Source: Pelagibacterales bacterium SAG-MED22 (GTDB lineage: Bacteria; Pseudomonadota; Alphaproteobacteria; Pelagibacterales; Pelagibacteraceae). From it: a stretch of DNA of 64,000 bases. Location of the stretch: contig JACWDT010000003.1 of NCBI GenBank assembly GCA_014653985.1, forward strand, positions 53,108-117,107. The letters are read 5' to 3'. Positions within the stretch are counted from its first letter, which is position 1; every line of letters starts with the position of its first letter. The translations under genes were made by a program, and so were the position numbers. The notes under the pieces were generated by a model. The model was not told the origin of the DNA. It saw nothing but the letters and a program-made list of their open reading frames with translations, and made no database searches. Shown one piece after another: positions 23,855 to 33,130 of the stretch.

Positions 23855-24577
23855 ATGACTAAAAAAGAAATAAATCAAAATGACAAATTTAGGGAAGAAT
23901 TGATAAATACAATTGAACCAAACTTTGTTTTTAATGATAAACCTATAAATAGATTTATTAACAATGATACAATTCTTGATGATAATCAGTCTAAAAATAA
24001 GAGTGAGTTACTACTAAAACTAAAAAAACTGATCAATTCAATTGAAAATTGTAAATTGAAAGAAAATTCAAGAAATTTAATTCTAGGAGATGGAAACATA
24101 AATAGTCCTATAATGTTAATTGGTGAGGCCCCAGGTTTAGATGAAGACAGTAGCGCAAATACTTTTATGGGAGAGGTTGGAGAGCTCCTAGATAAAATGC
24201 TGCTGGCTATCGAGATAAAAAGAAAAAATATTTATTGTAGTTATTCAATAAATTTTAGACCCCCTGAAGACAGAAAGCCAACATCAGTAGAAATCAAAAG
24301 ATATTCTGTGTTTTTAAAAGAGCACATATCAATAATCGAGCCAAAAATTGTTATTTTAATGGGAAGTACAGCTATGGAGGCAGTTACAGGAATTAACGGT
24401 AAAATTTCGAGTGAAAGAGGAAAATGGAAAGAGATCATACTAAATGGTCGAACCTATCCTTTGATGATAACTTTTAATCCATCATACTTAATAAGGTTTC
24501 CAGAAAATAAGAAATACTCATGGGAAGATCTCAAAAAAATAAGAGAGAAGATTAAAGGCTTAAATTTAAAAGTTTAA
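23855..24577 (+). CDS. Uracil-DNA glycosylase superfamily, family-4-like, with altered motifs
   Basis: LIGEAPGLDED, FRPPEDRKPT, IVILMGSTA, TFNPSYLIRFPENKKYSWEDL align with family-4 UDG landmarks. Confidence 0.83.
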   Translation: MTKKEINQNDKFREELINTIEPNFVFNDKPINRFINNDTILDDNQSKNKSELLLKLKKLINSIENCKLKENSRNLILGDGNINSPIMLIGEAPGLDEDSSANTFMGEVGELLDKMLLAIEIKRKNIYCSYSINFRPPEDRKPTSVEIKRYSVFLKEHISIIEPKIVILMGSTAMEAVTGINGKISSERGKWKEIILNGRTYPLMITFNPSYLIRFPENKKYSWEDLKKIREKIKGLNLKV

Positions 24578-25149
24578 TGAAAATAATAGCAGGTGTAGAT
24601 GAAGTTGGTAGAGGAAGTTTAATTGGACCAGTTTATGCGGCAGCTGTTATTTTGAATAAATCAATTAATTCTAAAACACTCAAAGATTCTAAAACACTAA
24701 CTAAGGAAAAAAGGGAAATTTTATTTAATTACATCAAAAAAAATTCTATTTGGGCTACTGGTAAGGCATCTGTTAAAGAAATAGATAAAATAAATATTCT
24801 TCAGGCAAGTTTGCTTGCCATGAAAAGAGCAATAAAAAAACTCAAAAAAAAACCTTCACAAGTTTTAATAGATGGAAATAAAATACCAGATTTAAAAAAT
24901 TACAACTTAAGAGCAATAGTAAAAGGTGACCAAAAAATACCCTCTATTTCAGCTGCATCCATTATTGCTAAAGTAACTAGAGATAAATTTATAAAAACAT
25001 TAGCGAAAAAGAACAAAGGATATAATTGGGATCAAAATTTTGGTTATGGAACTAAACAGCATTTAAAGGCAATAAAAAAGCTTGGTGTTAACAAACATCA
25101 TAGAAAAACATTCTCACCAATATCAAAACTTAATAAACACTATATCTAG
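24577..25149 (+). CDS. rnhB: Ribonuclease HII
   Basis: AGVDEVGRGSLIGPV, DSKTLTKEKRE, SISAASIIAKVTRD. Confidence 0.96.
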   Translation: MKIIAGVDEVGRGSLIGPVYAAAVILNKSINSKTLKDSKTLTKEKREILFNYIKKNSIWATGKASVKEIDKINILQASLLAMKRAIKKLKKKPSQVLIDGNKIPDLKNYNLRAIVKGDQKIPSISAASIIAKVTRDKFIKTLAKKNKGYNWDQNFGYGTKQHLKAIKKLGVNKHHRKTFSPISKLNKHYI

Positions 25150-25176
25150 TTATATTAAATTTTAGCCACACAAAAC

Positions 25177-25225
25177 GAGTCTAAATATTTCAATCTCAGG
25201 TTGACCGAAGAATCCATTTGGAGTC
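25177..25225. promoter_or_regulatory. Cluster of three GANTC sites (25177-25181, 25210-25214, 25221-25225) upstream of the ccrM ATG
   Basis: Direct reading: GAGTC, GAATC, GAGTC within 49 bp. Confidence 0.6.
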
Positions 25226-25241
25226 TAATTATTTTTTAAAA

Positions 25242-26312
25242 ATGAAAACTGATTTCAAAAATAAAATTATTAACGGAGATAGTCTCGAAGAATTAAAAAA
25301 AATTCCACGTGAAACTTTTGATTTAATTTTTGCAGACCCTCCATACAATCTTCAATTAAAAAGCGAATTAGTCAGACCAGACAGATCTAAAGTAGATGCT
25401 GTAAATGACAAATGGGATCAGTTCGAAAATTTTAAAAAATACGATGAGTTTACATATGCGTGGTTATCAGAATGTAAAAGAATTTTAAAAAAAGATGGAG
25501 CAATTTGGGTTATTGGGAGTTATCATAATATTTTTAGAGTAGGAACTGCAATTCAAAATTTAGGATTTTGGATTTTAAACGATGTTATTTGGAATAAAAA
25601 TAATCCAATGCCTAATTTTAGAGGAACACGATTTACCAACGCTCACGAAACTTTGATTTGGGCATCTAAAAGTGAAAAATCAAAATACACATTTAATTAT
25701 CAATCACTAAAATGTTTGAATGATGATTTACAAATGAGATCAAACTGGGATCTTCCGATTTGCAGTGGTGCAGAAAGATTAAAGAAAAACGGCAAAAAAG
25801 TGCATTCAACTCAAAAACCAGAGGCTTTACTTCATAGAGTTTTATTAGCATCTACGAATAAAGATGACATGATTTTAGACCCTTTTTTAGGTTCAGGAAC
25901 AACAGCAACTGTAGCGAAAAAACTTGGTAGAAATTATTTTGGTATAGAAAAAGAAAAAAATTATTTCAAAGCTGCAGAAAAAAGAATTAAAAATGCAAAA
26001 CCTATTGAAGATGATTTACTTGATACTCTTAAAAATAATAGATCAAAACCTAGAATACCATTTGGATCATTAGTGGAGCTTGGGATAATTAAGCCAGGTA
26101 CTAACATTTTTGACAATAAGAAAAAAATTACTGCAAAAATTTTAGCAGATGGAAGTATAAAGCATAACCAATCTGAAGGCTCTATTCATAAAGTTGCAGC
26201 TACTATTTTAGGTGCTGAAAGTTGCAATGGATGGACATATTGGCATTGTGATATCAACGGCAGAATATATCCAATAGACTACTTAAGACAAAGATTAATC
26301 TCAAAAAATTAA
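25242..26312 (+). CDS. ccrM: CcrM-type cell-cycle DNA adenine methyltransferase (predicted GANTC specificity); ATG 25242 preferred to track start 25218
   Basis: ADPPYNL, DPFLGSGTTATVAKKLGRNYFGIE, CcrM-type C-terminal domain (SLVELGIIKPGT...GSIHKVAATILGAESCNGWTYWH). Confidence 0.95.
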   Translation: MKTDFKNKIINGDSLEELKKIPRETFDLIFADPPYNLQLKSELVRPDRSKVDAVNDKWDQFENFKKYDEFTYAWLSECKRILKKDGAIWVIGSYHNIFRVGTAIQNLGFWILNDVIWNKNNPMPNFRGTRFTNAHETLIWASKSEKSKYTFNYQSLKCLNDDLQMRSNWDLPICSGAERLKKNGKKVHSTQKPEALLHRVLLASTNKDDMILDPFLGSGTTATVAKKLGRNYFGIEKEKNYFKAAEKRIKNAKPIEDDLLDTLKNNRSKPRIPFGSLVELGIIKPGTNIFDNKKKITAKILADGSIKHNQSEGSIHKVAATILGAESCNGWTYWHCDINGRIYPIDYLRQRLISKN

Positions 26313-27460
26313 TTATTGTAAATTTTTCCTAAATAATTTTCTAAAAATTTTTTGTTCTTAGTTAATATTTTCAATCCCATATTTCTAAAGAACACTATAA
26401 TTGGATTTGATACATGAAAAGCAAATTGATTTAGTTTTGATCTTTTATTAATCATTTTTACCCTTGAAACTCTATTACTATAATAATTAGATTTGTTATT
26501 TGTGATACTTTCAAATAATTCTGATGCACCTTCAATAGACTGTGAGGCTCCTTGTGCAAAAGAAGGTGGAAAGGCAAAAAAGGCGTCTCCAACAAGATGA
26601 ATATTTTCAACTGATTTATGAAAATCTTTACTAACAAAAACTGGGAAGCACTTGATATTATTTAGGTTACTTAAAATTGAAGAAGAAATTTTATTTTGTA
26701 ATTTATTTTTAATTCCCTCGATAAAAGCTTTTTCCTCAAATAGGCTATGGTTTTTAAGCTCATTTGCAGTTAATTGATGCTTTAAAACACCAATAAAATT
26801 GTATTCTCCAGTACTGTTATCAATTGGGTAAATAACATAATGAAAATCAGGACCTACAAATAAAGAAATGTTCATTTCATTTAAATTAATTAAGTTAGCC
26901 CGTGGGATTTTACCTCTAATTGCAATACAATTATTATAAGTTGGTTGAATTTGATTATTAGAAATTAAGGATTTTCCTTTAGAAAAAATACCATCAGATA
27001 TAATTAGATATTCACAAATAAAATTTTGATTATTTTTAAAAGTTAAATTTATTTGATCATTTTTTTTTTCTATTTTCTCAATATTATGTTCATATTTTAT
27101 AACCTGCTCATCCAATCTATTTTTTAAAAATTCAACTAATGTAGATCTTTTCATTGTGGTATATTTACATTCTTCAGAATTGTATTCAGAAATATTCAAA
27201 TCAGATATTTTTTTTTGATTTTCAATCTCATAAAAATCAATTTTTTCAGGATTAAATTTTTCTTTCTTTTCTATTTCATTAAATCCGATTTTGTTTAAAA
27301 GCTTGATACTATTGGTTGAAAGTTGAATCCCATACCCCTCTTCTAACTCTATTGAGTGCTTTTTTTCAAATATTATAACTTGATAATTGGGATTATCTTT
27401 AAATAAATTAGCAATAAATAAACCTGAAATTCCTGCTCCTATAATTCCAATTTTTTTCAT
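26309..27460 (-). CDS. FAD-dependent monooxygenase (UbiH/salicylate hydroxylase-like)
   Basis: GIIGAGISGLFIANLF Rossmann motif, LVGDAFFAFPPSFAQGASQSIEGA. Confidence 0.85.
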   Translation of the reverse strand: MKKIGIIGAGISGLFIANLFKDNPNYQVIIFEKKHSIELEEGYGIQLSTNSIKLLNKIGFNEIEKKEKFNPEKIDFYEIENQKKISDLNISEYNSEECKYTTMKRSTLVEFLKNRLDEQVIKYEHNIEKIEKKNDQINLTFKNNQNFICEYLIISDGIFSKGKSLISNNQIQPTYNNCIAIRGKIPRANLINLNEMNISLFVGPDFHYVIYPIDNSTGEYNFIGVLKHQLTANELKNHSLFEEKAFIEGIKNKLQNKISSSILSNLNNIKCFPVFVSKDFHKSVENIHLVGDAFFAFPPSFAQGASQSIEGASELFESITNNKSNYYSNRVSRVKMINKRSKLNQFAFHVSNPIIVFFRNMGLKILTKNKKFLENYLGKIYNN

Positions 27461-28440
27461 TTATTACTTTCTAGGTATCTAACAATTCTTTTTGTAAAAG
27501 TTGGTAATGTGTAGTTTTTTAACTTCTTAGGATCGATCCAGTGGGAAGTTGGGAATGAACCTAATTTATTCTTATGTTCAATTTTTATATTCATATTCAT
27601 ATTTGACATCTTGAAATTAACTATATCTGTTGAACTTATAGGCTTTGATAATTCTTGCATGGGAAAAATACTAAAATTTTTCAAAAAATTAAATTTAGTA
27701 TTTTTAATCAAAAGATATTTATTTTTATCTTTATATACTTTTAACAAATAATATTTATTGTTATTCTTTTTTTTGATTTTAGTAAGTAGAAAATCTTTTT
27801 TTTTTAAAGCAATACAGTTACTTGAAATTGGACATTGTTCACAATGAGGATTATTTGGTTTGCAGATTAAAGCTCCTAATTCCATTAAGGCTTGAGCATA
27901 ATCACTTGCCCTATTCGAATATCCAAAGATTTTTTTTTTCTCAATTAAGTTCTCTTTATAAATTTCATTTTCTTTTTTTAAATATAAATATCTTTTAAGA
28001 ACTCTTTCAATGTTTCCATCTAAAGGGATAATGCGTTTATTAAAAGCTATAGCTGATATTGCACTCGCAGTGTAATCACCAATACCTGGAAGAGATTTTA
28101 ATTCTAAATAGTTTCTTGGAAGTTTTTTATCAAATTTTTTAATAACTAATTGAGCAGTTTTTTTTAAATTTCTTACCCTAGAATAATATCCAAGCCCTTC
28201 CCAAAGTTTAATCAGTTTATGATTTTCGAAATTTGCTAAAGTCTCTAAGTCAGGAATATTTTTTATAAATCTATTAAAGTAAGGGATAACTGTTGCAACC
28301 TGAGTTTGCTGTAACATAAATTCACTAACTAGTGTGTAATATTGCTTTTTTTTATGAGAGACATTTTTTCTCCAAGGTAAAACTCGCTTATTAATGTCAT
28401 ACCAATTAAGAATTTTATTTGTTATTATTGGTTCTTTCAT
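27457..28440 (-). CDS. mutY: A/G-specific adenine glycosylase (start 28440 preferred)
   Basis: NWYDINKRVLPWR, FMLQQTQVATVIPYF, LPGIGDYTASAI, C-x6-C-x2-C-x5-C (CKPNNPHCEQCPISSNC). Confidence 0.95.
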   Translation of the reverse strand: MKEPIITNKILNWYDINKRVLPWRKNVSHKKKQYYTLVSEFMLQQTQVATVIPYFNRFIKNIPDLETLANFENHKLIKLWEGLGYYSRVRNLKKTAQLVIKKFDKKLPRNYLELKSLPGIGDYTASAISAIAFNKRIIPLDGNIERVLKRYLYLKKENEIYKENLIEKKKIFGYSNRASDYAQALMELGALICKPNNPHCEQCPISSNCIALKKKDFLLTKIKKKNNNKYYLLKVYKDKNKYLLIKNTKFNFLKNFSIFPMQELSKPISSTDIVNFKMSNMNMNIKIEHKNKLGSFPTSHWIDPKKLKNYTLPTFTKRIVRYLESNK

Positions 28441-28929
28441 ATGCAATTTAAAAATAATACTAAGCAGAGAAATGTCTCCATTCAAGGCTTAAGATCTTTT
28501 AAAGACACTTTGCCAAAAAATGTAAAAAGAATTATTAATAAAAAAGGTCACATTTATTCAGAAACCCTGAGTAATTGGAAGTACCTTGTGGGTGATGAGT
28601 TGTTCAAGTGCTGTTATCCAAAAAAATTTAAAAGTTCAAATAAATTTGGTGTAAGCACATTGGTGATAATGGTCAAAAGAGGTCACGAAGTTGACATGGA
28701 ATATTCTAAAAAAGATATTTTAAATAAGATGAATGCCTATTTTGGTTATTCAGTTGTTGAGAAACTTAAATTCATTAGTTTTGATAATGAACAAAAAATT
28801 TCTTCTAAACTAAAAATTAATGAGAAAAATGTGACAATAAACAAATATAAAGATAAAATTAGTAATGTTAAAAATGAAAAAATTAAGCAATCATTATTAG
28901 AGCTAACTAAAGTGTTTAAAAAAAAATGA
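28441..28929 (+). CDS. DUF721/DciA-like protein
   Basis: Small basic protein with DUF721 pattern (GLRSFKDTLPKNVKRI...LSNWKYLVGDEL); divergent from mutY. Confidence 0.65.
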   Translation: MQFKNNTKQRNVSIQGLRSFKDTLPKNVKRIINKKGHIYSETLSNWKYLVGDELFKCCYPKKFKSSNKFGVSTLVIMVKRGHEVDMEYSKKDILNKMNAYFGYSVVEKLKFISFDNEQKISSKLKINEKNVTINKYKDKISNVKNEKIKQSLLELTKVFKKK

Positions 28930-29504
28930 AAAAAATCTTAATAATTTCCATATTTTTTTTCTTCAGTTCTTTAAGTACTCAAGCAGATGAAATAAAAAGA
29001 ATTCTTGTAGGAAATAAGAGTGCAAAAATATCGATTATTGCTTTTGAATCTTTGACTTGTAGTCACTGTGCTAACTTTCATAAAGATGTTTATCCTTTAT
29101 TAAAAAAAGAATATTTAGATACAGGTTTAGCTAAGATTGAGTTTAGACATTTTCCTCTAGATAATGCTGCTTTTAATGCTTCAAAAGTTGCTCAATGTAA
29201 AAATGATGGGAATATAGAGATATTGGAAAGTTTGTATGCTAATCAACAAAAGTGGGTAAAAGGAAGTTCAGTTGAGGAAGCGAATATTAATCTTAAAAAA
29301 TTTTTATCAACACAAGGTTTCAATATTGATTTTGAAAGTTGCATTAACGACAAGCAAATTGAAGATTTTGTATTAAATGACCGAATCGATGGAGCCAAAA
29401 ACTTCAAAGTAAATGCTACCCCTACGATAATAATTAATGACGAAAAGTTTGATAAAACCTTAAATTACAAAAATTTAAAAAAAGCTCTTGAAAAACTGAT
29501 ATAA
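28926..29504 (+). CDS. DsbA-family thiol:disulfide oxidoreductase
   Basis: Signal peptide, FESLTCSHCANFHKDVYP (CxxC), NATPTIIIND cis-Pro loop. Confidence 0.92.
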   Translation: MKKILIISIFFFFSSLSTQADEIKRILVGNKSAKISIIAFESLTCSHCANFHKDVYPLLKKEYLDTGLAKIEFRHFPLDNAAFNASKVAQCKNDGNIEILESLYANQQKWVKGSSVEEANINLKKFLSTQGFNIDFESCINDKQIEDFVLNDRIDGAKNFKVNATPTIIINDEKFDKTLNYKNLKKALEKLI

Positions 29505-29512
29505 GTTTGTGA

Positions 29513-32086
29513 ATGGAGTTTAAAAAAATCCAGTTAAACGGATTTAAATCTTTTGCAGAAAAAGCAGATTTTTTAATCGAAGATGGCTTAACTGGTATTG
29601 TTGGACCTAACGGGTGTGGAAAATCTAATATAGTTGAATCTCTAAGATGGGCAATGGGTGAAACATCTGCAAAAAGCATGCGTGGATCTGGGATGGAGGA
29701 TGTAATTTTTTCAGGCACTTCAAATAAAGCTTCAAAGAATATTGCCGAAGTTACTATAGAAGTTGAAAATAAAGATAAAGAAGGTCCAATTCAGTATCGA
29801 GAGCATGATCAAGTTCAAATTAAAAGAAAAATAGAAAGAGATAAAGGTTCTAAATTTTACATAAACGGTAAAGAAGTACGAGCTAGAGATGCTCAAATGT
29901 TTTTTGCTGATCTATCTACTGGTGCACATTCTCCATCTATGATTAGTCAAGGAAGAATTGGAGCTTTAGTAACTGCAAAACCTACAGATCGAAGAGCAAT
30001 ATTAGAGGAAGCTGCAGGTATTTCTGGGCTGCATGTGAGAAGACATGAAGCAGAATTAAGATTGGGTGCTGCAGAAAATAATCTTAAAAGAGCTGATGAG
30101 CTTAGAAGACAACAAGAAAAGCAATTAGCAAATCTTCAAAAACAGGCAGAGGAAGCTACAAAATATAAACTTATCTCTGAAGAAATAAAAAAAATTGAGG
30201 CTGGTTTATATTATTTAAAATTAATTGAGATAGACAAAGAAATCAGGATAGAAAATGAAATAAATAATGAAGCTGAAGGTGAAGTTGATGGATTTAATAC
30301 TAAAATATCAGAGCTGGAAAGTTTAATAAAACTTTCAACTGATAAAGTTTCACCACTTAGAGAAAAAAATATAGAAAATTTGTCAAGAATTCAAAGACTT
30401 AATCTAGAGCTTCAAAGTTTAGATGAAGAAAACACAAGAACTCAAGATGAAATAGAAACTATTAAAAAATCAATTCAAACTCTTGATGACGATATCGCAA
30501 GAGAAAAAGGGATAATTATTGACGCTAATTCTAATGAAAAACGACTAAAAGAGGAAAAATCGGATTTAATAGAGACAGACTCTAAATATTTTGAAACAGA
30601 AAAGCTTTCTAACGAAGAGCTAGAAGTAGAAAAAAATAGATTAATGGAAGAACAAAAAGCTGTTGATGATGTTATAAATAGCTTTGCTGAGCAGACGATC
30701 AATATTAGCTTGGGCCCAATTAAAAATGTCCAAAGTTCAATCCTAAGGGTTAAAGAATTAATTGATAGTAATGAAATTAATCAGGCAGTTACTTTACTAG
30801 ACAGATGTAACATGGAGCTTAATAATTTTTTAAATGACCTAAAAGATGACAAATCTAGGGATGAATTATTAAGTGTTAATGAAAAATCACAAAATATAAA
30901 ATTACTGCAAGAAAAATATGCTGATGCTTATAGTAAAAATCAATCTATCAAAAATGAATCTATAAAAAGAAATGAAAGAATCAAAACCATTGAAACTGAA
31001 ATTGAAAGTTGGAAAAATTTATTATCAAATTCAGAAAAAATGGTTTTAGAACTTACTGAAAGAAAAAATAAATTGTCATCTCAATTGAATGATTTAGAAA
31101 ATCAACCAAGAGTTCAGGCTGAACGGAAAGGTCAAATTTCAGAAAATTTGAGAATTTCTGATAAGGAAAAAATTGATAACGAATTAATTATTGATGAAAC
31201 TGACAAAAAAATTGAAACTTTAAGAAGTGAATTAAATCAAATTCAAGAGCAATCAATACAAATCAGAGAGAGAAAAGCTAGTTCAGGTGCAACTATTGAA
31301 GGTCTTCAAAAAAGAAAAGGAGATTTATTAGACCGTATAAGTTCTGAACTTAATCTTAATGAAGAAAACATTTTAGAAAATTCAAATTTAAATGGTGTTG
31401 ATGAGCTTCCCAACGCTGTTGATCAAGAAGATGCGTTGGATAAAAAAAAGCAAGAAAGAGAAAGGTTTGGCTCTGTAAATTTAAAAGCAGATGAGGAAAC
31501 TAATAAATATGAGGAAGAGATTAAAAAAATGGAGCAAGACCGAGCAGATTTAGTAACAGCTATTGTAAAATTAAAAGATAGCATAAATGAACTTAATCAA
31601 AAGGGACGTGAAAGATTAATAGAGGCTTTCGAGAAAGTTAATAGAAAGTTTAATGAGGTCTATACAAAATTGTTTAATGGAGGGAATGCAAAACTAGAAT
31701 TAGTTGACTCTGATGATCCTCTTGAGGCTGGATTAGAGATGTTGGTAAGCCCTCCTGGAAAAAGATTACAATCAATAACCTTATTATCTGGGGGAGAACA
31801 AGCACTAACTGCACTTTCATTGATCTTTGCAGTATTTTTAACTAACCCTTCTCCAATTTGTGTTTTGGATGAGGTTGATGCTCCACTGGATGACGCAAAT
31901 GTAACAAGATTTTGCAGTCTACTTGAAGAGTTGACTAAAATAACAAATACTAAATTTATCATTGTAACTCATCATGCTTTAACCATGTCTAAAATGAATA
32001 GATTATATGGGGTAACGATGCCTCAAAAAGGTATTAGTCAGTTAGTTGCTGTTGATTTACAAAAAGCAGAGAGTATGGTTGCCTAA
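29513..32086 (+). CDS. smc: Chromosome segregation SMC protein, short form (857 aa)
   Basis: LNGFKSFAEKADF, VGPNGCGKSNIVESLRWAMGE, LSGGEQALTALSLIFA, CVLDEVDAPLDDANV. Confidence 0.95.
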   Translation: MEFKKIQLNGFKSFAEKADFLIEDGLTGIVGPNGCGKSNIVESLRWAMGETSAKSMRGSGMEDVIFSGTSNKASKNIAEVTIEVENKDKEGPIQYREHDQVQIKRKIERDKGSKFYINGKEVRARDAQMFFADLSTGAHSPSMISQGRIGALVTAKPTDRRAILEEAAGISGLHVRRHEAELRLGAAENNLKRADELRRQQEKQLANLQKQAEEATKYKLISEEIKKIEAGLYYLKLIEIDKEIRIENEINNEAEGEVDGFNTKISELESLIKLSTDKVSPLREKNIENLSRIQRLNLELQSLDEENTRTQDEIETIKKSIQTLDDDIAREKGIIIDANSNEKRLKEEKSDLIETDSKYFETEKLSNEELEVEKNRLMEEQKAVDDVINSFAEQTINISLGPIKNVQSSILRVKELIDSNEINQAVTLLDRCNMELNNFLNDLKDDKSRDELLSVNEKSQNIKLLQEKYADAYSKNQSIKNESIKRNERIKTIETEIESWKNLLSNSEKMVLELTERKNKLSSQLNDLENQPRVQAERKGQISENLRISDKEKIDNELIIDETDKKIETLRSELNQIQEQSIQIRERKASSGATIEGLQKRKGDLLDRISSELNLNEENILENSNLNGVDELPNAVDQEDALDKKKQERERFGSVNLKADEETNKYEEEIKKMEQDRADLVTAIVKLKDSINELNQKGRERLIEAFEKVNRKFNEVYTKLFNGGNAKLELVDSDDPLEAGLEMLVSPPGKRLQSITLLSGGEQALTALSLIFAVFLTNPSPICVLDEVDAPLDDANVTRFCSLLEELTKITNTKFIIVTHHALTMSKMNRLYGVTMPQKGISQLVAVDLQKAESMVA

Positions 32087-32095
32087 ACTATACAA

Positions 32096-32371
32096 ATGCC
32101 AAAAGATCCGTTAAAAACTCGCCTAGAGATTGCAAAAAACAAGGTTTCGAAGAGAAATCTTTTTGATAAAAAAAATAATCCCTCACCTATTGGAACAGCC
32201 TTTAAATTAAGCACTGAACTGGTCGCTGCAGTTGCTGTAGGGACAATTATTGGGTTTATTTTTGATAAGACCTTTGGTACTAAACCCTGGTTTATATTAA
32301 TATTTTTTTTTGTGGGAGTGGTTGCTGGAATAACGAACGTAATTAGATCTGCAAAAAATATGCAAAAATAA
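32096..32371 (+). CDS. atpI: ATP synthase protein I (AtpI-like)
   Basis: Two-TM small protein directly upstream of atpB. Confidence 0.85.
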   Translation: MPKDPLKTRLEIAKNKVSKRNLFDKKNNPSPIGTAFKLSTELVAAVAVGTIIGFIFDKTFGTKPWFILIFFFVGVVAGITNVIRSAKNMQK

Positions 32372-32377
32372 ATACTT

Positions 32378-33112
32378 ATGGCAGCAAATCCTATGTCTCA
32401 ATTCGATGTTTATCGAATTGGACCTGAAATAAAAATTGGAGCATTTGATATATCATTTACTAACGCCAGTTTGTTTATGATCATTAGTACAGTTTCGATC
32501 TTACTTGTGTTTAACTTTGGCTCAAAAAGAAATTCGGTATTACCAAATAAAATGCAATTACTAGCAGAGCTTAGTTATACATTCGTTGCGAAAATGATAA
32601 GTGATACAGCTGGATCAAAAGCAAAACCTTATTTTGCATTTATATTTTCTCTATTCATGTTTGTTCTATTTTGTAACATGTTTGGTATGATCCCTTACAC
32701 ATTTACTGTAACGAGTCATATAATAGTTACATTTATTTTGGCTTCATTCATTTTTATTGGAGTGACAATTATTGGCTTTATCAAACATGGATTTGGTTAT
32801 CTAAAATTATTTGTGCCTAGTGGGGTACCAGCTGTGCTACTACCTTTAATAGTAGTCATAGAAATTATATCTTATTTAAGTAGACCAATAAGTTTATCGG
32901 TTCGATTATTTGCGAATATGATGGCTGGTCACACAATGATGAAAGTTTTCGGAGGCTTTGTGATAAGTCTTGGATTAGTCGGTGGTTGGCTTCCACTGAG
33001 TTTTTCGGTTGCATTAACAGGTTTAGAGATCTTAGTTGCTTTTCTTCAAGCTTATGTTTTTGCGATCTTAACCTGCATCTATTTAAATGATGCATTAAAT
33101 TTACACCATTAA
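32378..33112 (+). CDS. atpB: ATP synthase F0 subunit a
   Basis: NMFGMIPYTFT, SLSVRLFANMMAGH, LQAYVFAILTCIYL. Confidence 0.97.
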   Translation: MAANPMSQFDVYRIGPEIKIGAFDISFTNASLFMIISTVSILLVFNFGSKRNSVLPNKMQLLAELSYTFVAKMISDTAGSKAKPYFAFIFSLFMFVLFCNMFGMIPYTFTVTSHIIVTFILASFIFIGVTIIGFIKHGFGYLKLFVPSGVPAVLLPLIVVIEIISYLSRPISLSVRLFANMMAGHTMMKVFGGFVISLGLVGGWLPLSFSVALTGLEILVAFLQAYVFAILTCIYLNDALNLHH

Positions 33113-33118
33113 TTAACC

Positions 33119-33125
33119 AAGGAGG
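33119..33125 (+). promoter_or_regulatory. Strong Shine-Dalgarno sequence AAGGAGG before atpE
   Basis: aaccAAGGAGGaaataATG; ATG at 33131. Confidence 0.85.
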
Positions 33126-33130
33126 AAATA

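Noticed and set aside
25225-25239. CtrA-box-like CTAA-N7-TTAA just upstream of the ccrM ATG
   Set aside because: One mismatch to the TTAA-N7-TTAA core in a very AT-rich spacer; expected by chance
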